Shown: in pieces, positions 15,392-23,128 of the stretch | How the letters are laid out: each line of letters opens with the position of its first letter | Numbering within the stretch: position 1 is the stretch's first letter | Origin: CAYSEQ01 sp964430475 | Lineage (GTDB): Bacteria; Patescibacteriota; Microgenomatia; UBA8517 | DNA length: 64,000 bases | Direction: 5' to 3' | Assembly: GCA_964430475.1 (NCBI GenBank) | Contig: CAYSEQ010000001.1 | Location: 1-64,000, forward strand | Made by a program: the position numbers and the translations under genes | The notes under the pieces: model-generated | The model's database searches: none | The model's input: the letters and a program-made list of their open reading frames with translations, nothing else | What the model was told of the DNA's origin: nothing

Positions 15392-16563
15392 AAAACTTTG
15401 ACCTTATTATTATCGGCGGTGGGGCAGGAGCGTTCGCGGCAGCAATCCGAGCCAATGTGCTTGATGCAAAAACCACTCTTGTCAATAAGGGACTACCTCT
15501 TGGTGGCACATGCGTCAATGTTGGGGTGTGTTCCGTCAAAAACGCTTTTCTATGCCGGCGAGGTATTACAACGGGCGTTATACCACGGGGTTCCTGGTAT
15601 TGAACATGAGGTGAAAAAATTTGATTTTCAAAAAGTTGTGCAAGATGAATTCTTACTTGTAGAAAAATTACGGAAAGAGAAGTATGAGAAAGTACTAACA
15701 GATTTAGAAAATGTAACCTTTATTGAAGGGGATGGGCAAAATTAGTGTCTCAAAATGAAGTTGAGATTAATTCGGAATAAAACAGTCAAGTGTATAGGAT
15801 TCAAGGCGAGAAATTTATTATTACCACAAGTTCTAACGCTAATATCCTACCGATTGAGAATATCCGTGATGTTGGTTACCTGACTCACATAGAAGCCCTG
15901 AAACTTGAAAGACGGCCAAAAAATTGATAGTTGTAGGTGCAGGACCCTTGGGCTTGGAATTTGCTTGAGATGTTCTCGCACTTTGGTCAAAAGTAATAAT
16001 TTTACAGCGCGGCGATTCAATTCTTTCCCGTTTAGAAAAAGAGCTTACCAACAGACTTACTGAAATACTTATTAAGGAAGGTATCATTATCAAAGCTAAT
16101 GTTGAAGTAAAAAGTGCCAGCAAGGATAGTGACAAAAAGGTTATTTCCTATTCAATAGGCGGAGTACAAGAGGAAGTTTACGCGGATGAGATACTTTTGG
16201 TGGCTGGCAAAACGCCAAATACTCAAGGCCTTGGTCTTACCAAGGATGAGCAAATGAAGCAAATGGGTGTGTGCCTGCCGTACGCTTTCTTTTGAGGGTG
16301 TGCCTAAAGCAATTATTATGCGAGCTACTTTTGGACTTATCAAAATGTCGGTTCATCCTCAAACAAAGCAAATTTTAGGTGTCCACATTCTTGCGCCAAA
16401 TGCTGGTGAAATTATTACCGAGGCGATGATGTTAATGAAAAATAAAAACACGATTGATGATGTTGTAAATTCCCTGCCGGTATTTCTGACGCTATCTGAG
16501 GCAATAAAGCTTGTTGCTCTCTCATTTATTAAAGACATTTCTAAATTAAGTTGTTGCATATAA
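15392..16563 (+). pseudogene. merA: Mercuric reductase (merA) remnant with internal deletion
   Basis: Starts with the FAD-binding motif FDLIIIGGGAGAFAAAIRA. It continues into GGTCVNVG(V)CVPSK, the MerA form of the redox disulfide, but one extra G in a GGGG run near 15523 breaks the frame there. Later fragments are LIVVGAGPLGLEFA followed by a stop, KELTNRLTEILIKEG, and LLVAGKTPNTQGLGL. That fragment is joined directly to a C-terminal part (VPKAIIMRATFGLIKMS, LGVHILAPNAGEIITEAMM), omitting roughly 95 residues including the usual AAGD segment. The C-terminus KLSCCI keeps the vicinal cysteine pair that distinguishes MerA from lipoamide dehydrogenase. It has several lesions and no start codon, so it is a dead gene. 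The intact relative would reduce Hg(II) to Hg(0). Confidence 0.8.
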
Positions 16564-16571
16564 ATAAAAAT

Positions 16572-16945
16572 ATGAAAAACGACGACAGGATATTTCTTTA
16601 AATCGGGATTACGAGTGCCTTTCTCGCATCGCTTTGCTGTCTAGGATCTCTTATTCTTATTGAACTTGGATTAGGCAGCGCTTCAAGCTTTCTTTCTATC
16701 GGGTACAACAAACCATATTTTCTAATCGGTACACTTATTTTTTTGCAGCTACTTCTTGGCTTTATTTTAGAAAAAAAAGAATGCAGTTTGTGATTGCGAG
16801 GATGGCTCGGAAAAACTCGCAAGTAAAAAGATGGCGGGTACAGATTGCCATCGCTTTTTTTACAATGCTCACGCTTTATTTTTTTTCTGACATTTGTACT
16901 CGTATCATTTCTTGCGCCATTAGTTTATAGATATCTTTACTAGCC
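16572..16945 (+). pseudogene. merT: MerT-like mercury transporter remnant
   Basis: In one frame, after an early stop, the DNA reads GITSAFLASLCCLGSLILIE and GYNKPYFLIGTLIFLQLLLG, matching the first helix of MerT with its CC pair and the second helix. After a TGA a different frame gives a third helix, LTFVLVSFLAPLVYRYLY, ending at the merP start. It follows the merA remnant by 8 nt. The family imports Hg(II) across the inner membrane. At least two disruptions make it non-functional as written. Confidence 0.65.
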
Positions 16946-16946
16946 T

Positions 16947-17355
16947 ATGAACAAAACTTTTATTTTTGTACTAGTCGCTCTAGTGTTCGTTGGTAGCATT
17001 GTCTTTCGTCTAGCAACTCATAACACCAACTCCACCAATACAAAGCAAATGATGAAGTTAGACAACTTGCGTCATGCAACACTTAAGATTGACGGTATGG
17101 ATTGTGTCTCCTGTGCTTACAATATAGAAAATGCTCTTAAGGATACACCTGGTATCGTAAATGTTTCGGTTGGGTTTGTTGGGGAGAAAGTAGTAAGCGG
17201 AACTGGCGAGGGACGAGGTTATTTACGATTCTACAAAAACAACCTCGGATAAAATAATCTCAAAAATTTTACCTTACAAGGGAACACTCCTAACCGAACA
17301 AAACACCAATAATAGTGTGGAGCTTACGCCACTTCCTAAAACATTTGGTTTTTAA
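16947..17355 (+). pseudogene. merP: MerP-like/HMA-domain protein, frameshifted at C-terminus
   Basis: An N-terminal membrane segment or signal (FIFVLVALVFVGSIVFRLA) is followed by a heavy-metal-associated domain with the metal site GMDCVSCAYNIENAL and the strand GIVNVSVGF. Read without shifts it ends at 17252 with an unrelated tail. A shift near 17200 gives YDSTKTTSDKIISKILPYKG, which completes the HMA fold, and a stop at 17353. The gene directly follows the merT remnant. HMA proteins pass soft metal ions such as Hg(II) or Cu(I) to a transporter. It is the best preserved of the mer genes and may still express the metal-binding part. Confidence 0.7.
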
Positions 17356-17401
17356 CTTTCTTGTAAAAGGCCTTGAAAATTTTTAATAAATAAAAAAAGG
17401 A

Positions 17402-18496
17402 TCATATAAATTTTACTTGCATTCCTTCTAGCACTTTTGTGTTTAGAGAAACCTCCTGACCAGGAAATTTAGCTCCATCCCCCCAGATTTTCGCGCCTTT
17501 CGTGTTAGCAAATTTCGGACCTAGTTTTAGTGTTATGTCGTACAATGTTTGTCCTTTTTGCATGATTATTGGGTTGTCAAAATTTGGTTTTTCATTTCTT
17601 TCTACAAGATATGCTCTAACAAGTCCTATTTTTTCCCAAACTTTTTCTTTAAGTTCGGAAATTCCTATCCCCTTTTCCGCGCTAATCAGGATAACGGGTT
17701 CGCCATTAATAAAAGAGAGATTTTCGTTTGAATTTTTTAATAGAGGTTGTAAATCAATTTTGTTGATAGCATAAATCGCAGGTAAATAAGCCCTATTTTC
17801 GGAAAAAGAATCTATTAGGCGTTCAGTACTTATCTTTTCATTTATAAAAATTTCAGCATTTTTCAGACCCGATTCCTGGGCTATCTTTATTATTGTCTCT
17901 TTCTTAAGTTCTTGCTCAAAATTTGAATGGATTATTATTCCTCCCCTAGCTTTCTTTTTGATCAAAACTTTTGGTCGCACAATATTAAGGCGTATTCCAT
18001 TATCTTCTAATGATTTTTTAATACTTTGAAAAGCGTGTATTCTTTGTACATCAGTTAGTAAAATTATTAAATCCGCTCCTCTTGCAACTGATAGGACCTC
18101 GCGTCCTCTCCCCCTTCCTTCTTCTGCTTTCTCAATAAGTCCAGGGACATCTAAAATCTGGATCTGAGCATCTTTATATTCCATTATTCCTGGGATTACA
18201 GAGACTGTAGTAAAGGCGTAGGGCGCGACTTTGGATTTGGCATTGGTCAGTTTGTTGAAAAGTGTGGATTTTCCTGAAGAGGGAGGACCGATTAAAACAA
18301 CTGTTGCATCACCTTGTTTTTTTACCGCATATCCTCCTCCACCCCCTCCTTTTTTAAACGATTGTTCAAGAAGTTTGTCTTTTAATCTTGAAAGTCTTGC
18401 CCGTAGCAAGCCTATATGATGTTCTGTACCTTTGTGATAGGGAGTTTCTCTTATTTCTTTTTGGATTGCTTCAATTTCGTCTTGAATATTAACCAT
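17402..18496 (-). CDS. DRG/Obg-like GTPase with TGS domain, archaeal/eukaryal type
   Basis: 364 residues. The N-terminal helix-turn-helix YHKGTEHHIGLLRARLSRLK and the glycine run KGGGGGGYAVKKQGDATV are characteristic of the DRG (Rbg) branch of the Obg family, not bacterial ObgE, which has a glycine-rich Obg fold instead. The G domain has G1 IGPPSSGKSTL (about 71-81), G3 LDVPGLIEKAEEGRGRG, G4 NKID and G5 ISAEKG. The end is a TGS domain (IIMQKGQTLYDITLKLG). DRG proteins bind ribosomes in archaea and eukaryotes. Length and domain order match that family. The gene is solitary on the minus strand, separated from the mer remnant by about 45 nt. Confidence 0.85.
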   Translation of the reverse strand: MVNIQDEIEAIQKEIRETPYHKGTEHHIGLLRARLSRLKDKLLEQSFKKGGGGGGYAVKKQGDATVVLIGPPSSGKSTLFNKLTNAKSKVAPYAFTTVSVIPGIMEYKDAQIQILDVPGLIEKAEEGRGRGREVLSVARGADLIILLTDVQRIHAFQSIKKSLEDNGIRLNIVRPKVLIKKKARGGIIIHSNFEQELKKETIIKIAQESGLKNAEIFINEKISTERLIDSFSENRAYLPAIYAINKIDLQPLLKNSNENLSFINGEPVILISAEKGIGISELKEKVWEKIGLVRAYLVERNEKPNFDNPIIMQKGQTLYDITLKLGPKFANTKGAKIWGDGAKFPGQEVSLNTKVLEGMQVKFI

Positions 18497-18590
18497 ACAA
18501 TGAGATTATAATCTATAGGCTCTAAGTGGTAAAATTTTTGAGTGTGATTAATGTTAACTAGCAATGAAGGTCTAAAAGATCTAGCTTCTA

Positions 18591-19394
18591 TCAAACTCTT
18601 CTTAGATAAAGATTAATTACTTTTCTGAAAGAAGCATTTAATTCACTTAGACTTCCACCTCTTGATAAAATGTCTAGGATGCTTTGAGTTATTTGACTGG
18701 CATTTTCATTAAACACTAAGCCTTGAACGATTCTCAAAGGAGGGGGGAATAAATTAAATTCAATAAAAAAGGGAGGTTTTCCTGAAAGTTTTGATCTTAA
18801 AAGATTATCCCATTTGCCGTTGGTATCTGGTATTTGAATATCTGGACCTAATGGGTAGGCTATGAAGAACTTATCCCCTTTAAATGTAATCAGAGGGTTA
18901 AGATCGGTTCCTTAAGAAGAAGTGTTTACGGCAAGCATTATTGGAGATTTATGTGTTGGTGAAGCAATGCTTAGAAAAAAACGCTTTGATAAATCGAGGG
19001 GACCTCCTTCTTTAAATAAATCTATAGGTGGTAAAAATCCAGGTGAAATTTGTGATAATACTTTCTTTGAATTTTCGAAATCTTTTTCAACTCCTTTAAA
19101 AATTTGTGCTCCCAATAAAACATGATAGTGTGTTATTTTATCGTCCTCTTTCCACATCATAATATTACAAGTTCCGAGTTCTTCAGATTTATAATCAAAA
19201 TGTGGGGTTTCCTTTCCAGTGATAATAACTTGCTGAGGTTGGTAAGAAGATGGTCTGAATTCAACAACATCACGTTCATTAATTTCAAGATCACCTGAGA
19301 TTATCGGTAACTGGAAGTAAGGTGTTGCAGCGTCTAGTGAAATTTGCGTTCGGAAAAACGGTACGAAATTATAACAATCTTTCTCCTTTGACAT
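18591..19394 (-). pseudogene. Hypothetical protein interrupted by an in-frame TAA
   Basis: The reading frame from ATG 19394 runs 160 codons, meets a TAA at 18912-18914, then continues in the same frame without a shift for about 106 more codons (ITFKGDKFFIAYPLGPDI, PPFFIEFNLFPPPLRIVQGL, SILDILSRGGSLSELNASF) to a TGA at 18591-18593. The second part has normal amino-acid composition and a proline/aromatic pattern that fits the first part, so the whole was one gene of about 267 residues. I recognise no family. It could be a real nonsense mutation, a sequencing error, or a readthrough site. The uninterrupted part alone is 18912-19394. Confidence 0.55.
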
Positions 19395-19539
19395 AGGTGC
19401 ATATTATTAACGAGGCTTACTCTACTTGTCAAGTTTTTGTACGGGTCACATACCTTAGCCTGATTTTGTCCGAACTGATGCTATTTCTCATCTTAAATGG
19501 GAAATATTTGGTTTTCTACTAAACTTGCTTTCCTTGCTG

Positions 19540-19612
19540 TGCACCCAGCAGGATTTGAACCTGCAACCTCCTGTTCCGAAGACAGGCGCTCTGTCCATTA
19601 AGCTATGGGTGC
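19540..19612 (-). tRNA. tRNA-Arg (TCG)
   Basis: Acceptor GCACCCA/TGGGTGC, anticodon stem CCTGT/ACAGG around CTTCGGA (anticodon TCG), T-arm GCAGG-TTCAAAT-CCTGC, discriminator A. Third arginine tRNA in the window, with a different anticodon from the other two. Confidence 0.94.
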
Positions 19613-19757
19613 TTGGTTTAATTATTTTTTTACCCTGTGTTTATTTTACACTTGTCGGTGAAATTTTTAAAGCTTCTCTAAGAAGAAGTGTTGAAAGTTT
19701 TGATTTTTTCTTAAAAAGGTTATATAGTTTATTTATTATCGGCTTTTTTGTTGGGGT

Positions 19758-20519
19758 GTGAAAGAGAAAGAGATAGGCCAAGATTTTTTGAAAGAGCTTC
19801 TCTTAAAGGAGCAGGATCTTTTCGGGCTGGGTAATTGGAAGATCCCATGTTCGTGGGCAAGTCCGGATGATATACAAAGGTTAAAAAATGAAGAAGCCAC
19901 AGCTGCGATTTTTGTAGAACCACCTAACCTTGCTACAATCCTCCTTGATCCAACGATTCCTGAACAAAGACTTCTTAGGACAATTGATCACGAACTTGCC
20001 CACCTTTTTCTTAATACTGGTTACTCAAGTCCAACAGGCAAGGCTTTAGAACATACTCAAGCTTGTCATATTGATTTTGCTATAGATGAGTTAAGGAGAA
20101 ACCCCGATAAGTACAGAGTTAAAAGTGATGATTTAGCCTGTATCTGTGAAAAATCTGGAAAATTGACAAGACTTTGGGGTGATGAGGAGGGTGTTGCAAA
20201 CAATTGGAGAATTATCACTGAGGAGAAAGAAGATATTTTAGTAGACGGTATACGTTCCCCTGTGTTTATCATGAATCAGTATTGCGAATCTAGACGGCAT
20301 CTTGGTGGATTGTGTGCAAGACAAGCAATACTTTATGTAGATAAGAATTATTTAGAAGCATTAGGAGGAGATTTACCCTACTTCGTCCTAAAGGAAATGT
20401 GGTGGATAGTTTTGTCACCTTATCAAGGTAAAAGGTTTGCTGCCCATGAAGTTAAAATAAACAAGATTATGGAGATTATGCAGAGTTTAGGTTGGAAAAA
20501 AGGGCAACTTTATGATTGA
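19758..20519 (+). CDS. Putative HExxH zinc metallopeptidase-like protein
   Basis: 253 residues, cytoplasmic. A classic zinc motif RTIDHELAHLFLNTG lies at about residue 75, followed by HTQACHIDFAIDEL, which could supply a third ligand. Before it is a strand, AIFVEPPNLATILLDPTI, of the kind that forms the edge of a metzincin/gluzincin active site. The C-terminal half is rich in Cys and His (LACICEKSG, CESRRHLGGLCARQ), suggesting an additional metal site or disulfides. It overlaps the next gene by 8 nt (stop TGA within the following ATG region), so the two are translationally coupled. The family is not recognised and proteolytic activity is inferred only from the motif. Confidence 0.6.
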   Translation: MKEKEIGQDFLKELLLKEQDLFGLGNWKIPCSWASPDDIQRLKNEEATAAIFVEPPNLATILLDPTIPEQRLLRTIDHELAHLFLNTGYSSPTGKALEHTQACHIDFAIDELRRNPDKYRVKSDDLACICEKSGKLTRLWGDEEGVANNWRIITEEKEDILVDGIRSPVFIMNQYCESRRHLGGLCARQAILYVDKNYLEALGGDLPYFVLKEMWWIVLSPYQGKRFAAHEVKINKIMEIMQSLGWKKGQLYD

Positions 20520-21297
20520 AAGAGAAACTGCAACACCCTTTGTGGATTCTTTAAGACATAGAGGAGAAAGAGAAGCGGTAGGAGGTTTGGCTGAAAGAAT
20601 TATAATAAAAAAATTATTAAATGATGAAGCAAGGGGGAAGGCATGTGGATGTCCTAAATGTTTGAGAATGGCGGATTGGAGTCATGAGATGCTTGAAGGA
20701 CTGTTAGGTAGGGAAGTACAGAAAGAAAATTTGAAAAGTCAGTTAAGAGATTGGAACCCCGAAGATTTCGAATATCGTCCAATAGAAAAATTAAGGTCGT
20801 ACAAGCAAAAGGAAGCTTGTGGGCCTTCCGCACTCAAGATTGTTTATGAAGGCTTTGATATCTATTTAAAAGAAGAAGAAATAATTGAGTCAATGGGTTC
20901 AATTTTATCTTATTTACCAGAAGAGGATACGGGTAACTGGTGGGAATTTGTTCAGGCTCACCCTAAGATGGAATCCTTTAAGGTCATTTTTAAAGAAGAG
21001 TCAGATTTATCGGATATATCTACCTGTCTTAGTCTGGGACTTCCGGTTATTGTAACATGGAAATCTATTGCCGACCCTGAGGATAACTCTCATTTTGGCG
21101 TTATTTATGGACTTGATAGGTTTCATATCAACTTGATCGACCCAACTATTGGGGCGTTTATTACTGTTAAGAAAGAGGATTTTCTTGATCGTTGGCAGAA
21201 AGATGATGAGGGTTATATCCGGCCTATGATGGTAATTTATCCGATTGCTCCAAGTTCAAGCACTCCTGGAAATACCCCCTCCCTTTCAAAAGTTTAG
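20512..21297 (+). CDS. C39-like cysteine peptidase domain protein with N-terminal Cys cluster
   Basis: 261 residues. The N-terminal 65 include a cysteine cluster, ACGCPKCLRMADWSHEMLEG, that may bind zinc. A papain-like C39_2 domain follows, with the catalytic Cys in KQKEACGPSALKIVYEG (about residue 103) and the His and Asp in DNSHFGVIYGLD and INLIDPTIG. C39 domains are best known from bacteriocin-leader processing, but here there is no ABC transporter or membrane segment, so this is a stand-alone cytoplasmic enzyme. It is coupled to the HExxH gene upstream and convergent with the membrane-protein gene at 21332. Confidence 0.65.
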   Translation: MIERETATPFVDSLRHRGEREAVGGLAERIIIKKLLNDEARGKACGCPKCLRMADWSHEMLEGLLGREVQKENLKSQLRDWNPEDFEYRPIEKLRSYKQKEACGPSALKIVYEGFDIYLKEEEIIESMGSILSYLPEEDTGNWWEFVQAHPKMESFKVIFKEESDLSDISTCLSLGLPVIVTWKSIADPEDNSHFGVIYGLDRFHINLIDPTIGAFITVKKEDFLDRWQKDDEGYIRPMMVIYPIAPSSSTPGNTPSLSKV

Positions 21298-21331
21298 GGG
21301 ATCAAAATTTGTGATTTTGGTTAGAATGGAG

Positions 21332-21730
21332 TTATGCCAGTTTGTAGTTTTTTAAAATTTGCCACAATCCCCATTGGATTGTATTCATTACTAAACCCAG
21401 AATTATTGCCCAAAAAAATCTTGAAATGCCGAATCCCGAAAATTCAGCTACCCTTGCGAGAATCCATATCGTAATCGAATTTGAAGCCCAATAGAATATG
21501 AAATTTTGCGCTTCACCTTCAAGTTTTAATCCAATTTGGGTGATTACGGGTTTGGAAAACCAAACGATAAAAGTAAGCCAAGCTCCTACCCAGAGAAAAG
21601 CCAAGTTTTCCGGTATAGTCGCGCTACCCAATTCGAAATTCCTCGGAAGAATTAAACTTGAAAGGTAAAATATCGTGGAATTTGCCAGCCAAAATATTAT
21701 GTATGGAATGTATCTTTTAACCTCTTGCAT
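21332..21730 (-). CDS. Small four-helix membrane protein, holin-4-like
   Basis: 132 residues with four hydrophobic helices (IPYIIFWLANSTIFYLSSL, LAFLWVGAWLTFIVWF, FYWASNSITIWILARVAEF, FFWAIILGLVMNTIQWGLW). The layout, length and the KPVI motif after the second helix resemble the phage_holin_4_2 family seen at 37999-38400. The family is widespread in bacterial chromosomes with no proven holin function. It is convergent with the C39-like gene. Confidence 0.6.
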   Translation of the reverse strand: MQEVKRYIPYIIFWLANSTIFYLSSLILPRNFELGSATIPENLAFLWVGAWLTFIVWFSKPVITQIGLKLEGEAQNFIFYWASNSITIWILARVAEFSGFGISRFFWAIILGLVMNTIQWGLWQILKNYKLA

Positions 21731-22074
21731 TCTTTTTGAGTGTCTTTATTTTTAAGCTTATGATTAAATTAGATTTTTGTCAATATTATGAGATGATGAT
21801 GATTAAGAAATTCCAAATTCCAAACAAATTCAAGATACAAAATTCTAAATTCTTAATTCTTAATTCTAGATTCTATATTTTTGATTCTTGGTTCTAAAAT
21901 TTTTAACTTTTAACTTTGAACTTTTAAATTTTTTTATAGGATCGAAAGCTATATTTGCGCCTATAATATTTGTGAAAATGTGGGCATTTATGTTTAAAAG
22001 GTATTAAACTTATAAAACTAAAATATTGTTAGTGAGGAATTGACGAGTTTGTAGTAAAATACATCATAATAAAC
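21731..22074. repeat. AT-rich intergenic repeat tract, no gene
   Basis: No gene is visible. From about 21800 to 21910 the DNA is built of degenerate short words (TTCTTAATTC, ATTCTAGATTC, TTTTTAACTTTTAAC). In reverse orientation these resemble the words that open the dispersed repeats at 26945-27108 and 49270-49420, so this is probably a third, degraded member of that family. Confidence 0.5.
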
Positions 22075-22161
22075 GCCGAGGTGGCGGAATAGGTAGACGC
22101 CCGGGCCTTAAGAGCCCGTGTTGCAACTAGCAACGTGTGGGTTCGAGTCCCACCCTCGGCA
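22075..22161 (+). tRNA. tRNA-Leu (TAA)
   Basis: Class II tRNA: acceptor GCCGAGG/CCTCGGC, anticodon stem CGGGC/GCCCG around CTTAAGA (anticodon TAA), long variable arm (TGTTGCAACTAGCAACGTG) and T-arm GTGGG-TTCGAGT-CCCAC. A CCA follows the discriminator A, so the 3' end may be encoded. It marks the left side of the arsenic cassette. Confidence 0.93.
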
Positions 22162-22162
22162 C

Positions 22163-22317
22163 CAAAACCCGCAAAAATTTTTCTTTCATTTTCTTTTAGG
22201 AAGCGCGCGCAAAATCCGCCGAAGGCGGACAAAAAGGTAAGAAAATTTTTGTGGGTTTTGTTCTGCGCTAAACGCGCAGGCGGAGCCGCTCCCTCCCTCA
22301 CCGCGCCTTCGGCGCGG
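22163..22317. repeat. Nested inverted repeats downstream of tRNA-Leu
   Basis: Arms of about 22 nt at 22163-22185 and 22239-22260 pair almost perfectly and enclose a second hairpin (TCCGCC-GAA-GGCGGA, 22215-22229). Two further GC-rich hairpins follow (CTGCGC/GCGCAG at 22263-22279 and CCGCGCC-TTC-GGCGCGG at 22301-22317). The composition is far richer in G+C than neighbouring DNA. Some of these may end transcription of the tRNA or of the minus-strand arsenic operon. Open frames through here are artefacts of the composition. Confidence 0.7.
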
Positions 22318-22370
22318 AAACAGACGGGCAAAAAGGAAGGGGGTCTGGGGGAAGGAATTTTTGCCCGCCT

Positions 22371-22410
22371 GCTTGGATTTAACTCTGAAAAATTGGAGCG
22401 GAGGCGGAAC
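22371..22410 (+). repeat. Left 40-bp terminal inverted repeat of arsenic cassette
   Basis: This 40-nt segment matches the reverse complement of 25713-25752 at 38 of 40 positions. The pair encloses the arsenic genes. Confidence 0.85.
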
Positions 22411-22483
22411 ACATTAAAAAGTCGTCCTTGCCCCACCACATCCGTGCGCAGGCGACAACAAGGAACTCCCCAAAATCTTACGA

Positions 22484-22732
22484 TTAACCGCAACACCCTC
22501 CGCCCGGATTGCAACCGCCAGCACGGCTTCGTAAATTCTTGACATAGTTGTCGAAATCAAAACTCTCCTTTTTTGTCGAACTCGTTTGCCTAAACTCGTC
22601 GCATTCAGAACCGCATTCGGAACATTTTGCCACGCGCTTCCAGCACGGGCCGTAAATGGAACTTGTATATTCCCGTTTTAGTCCCTCAGCTTCAAAAACC
22701 TTTTGACACTTTTGGCAATAGAATTTGTCCAT
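22484..22732 (-). CDS. Zinc-ribbon protein with GGGCCG tail
   Basis: 82 residues from ATG 22732. This start is chosen because it places the first zinc knuckle at the N-terminus and leaves 4 nt after the previous stop. MDKFYCQKCQKVF and KCSECGSECDEF supply two CxxC pairs (CQKC, CSEC), typical of a zinc ribbon or FmdB-like domain. After a polar linker the protein ends in GCNPGGGCCG, a vicinal-cysteine tail also found on the next protein upstream (GGGGCCG). Vicinal Cys pairs bind As(III) strongly, so a role in binding arsenite is inferred from chemistry and context. It is the last gene of the arsenic operon. No family name is known to me for the full protein. Confidence 0.7.
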   Translation of the reverse strand: MDKFYCQKCQKVFEAEGLKREYTSSIYGPCWKRVAKCSECGSECDEFRQTSSTKKESFDFDNYVKNLRSRAGGCNPGGGCCG

Positions 22733-22736
22733 ATTT

Positions 22737-23096
22737 TTAGCCGCAACATCCGCCGCCGCCCGCAAAAGGCACGCCGGTAATGGCGGTAAGCTGATTACAA
22801 ATTTTGCGCGCCAGAGCAACAGCGGTATTTTGTGCTCTTAAATATTCCATGCAAATTTCATTTTGTCTCATTTTTGCCTGCGCGTCGCGAAGTTCTTGCT
22901 GTTGTTCAATGGAAACCGGCAGGCCGTTTTGCTGTAAAATCGCAATAGTTTGTATTCGTTCTTGAACATCCTGAAACACATTCAATGCGCTTTTATCATT
23001 TTCCAGTTTTTCAGCCGCTTTTTGGAATCTGATAAACTCCGGCGTCTGCTTAATATAATCGCTGAACTCTTTAATTTTTTGATCTAAATTGTTCAT
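22737..23096 (-). CDS. YlbF/YmcA-like protein with CC tail
   Basis: 119 residues, helical, with the Com_YlbF (DUF964) pattern: an N-terminal helix KIKEFSDYIKQTPEFIRFQ, LENDKSALNVFQDVQE, and a long helical hairpin after PVSIEQQQEL. B. subtilis YlbF and YmcA are small helical proteins tied to RNA processing and development. This copy lies inside an arsenic operon and ends in AGGGGCCG, adding vicinal cysteines not part of the YlbF fold. It is 32 nt after arsA and 4 nt before the zinc-ribbon gene. The tail shared by two unrelated neighbours suggests a common metalloid-binding function, which is inference. Confidence 0.75.
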   Translation of the reverse strand: MNNLDQKIKEFSDYIKQTPEFIRFQKAAEKLENDKSALNVFQDVQERIQTIAILQQNGLPVSIEQQQELRDAQAKMRQNEICMEYLRAQNTAVALARKICNQLTAITGVPFAGGGGCCG

Positions 23097-23128
23097 AGTG
23101 TGTTGATTGAATTATGGCTTTTTCTTTA

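Noticed and set aside
1532..19394. Use of an alternative genetic code because of in-frame TAA codons
   Set aside because: Many intact core genes end in TAA at the expected family length, so TAA is a real stop here; the internal ones are better explained gene by gene.
22029..22542. Long open frames on both strands between tRNA-Leu and the ars genes
   Set aside because: They run through the tRNA, the GC-rich hairpins and the 40-bp repeat; composition explains them and no protein family fits.
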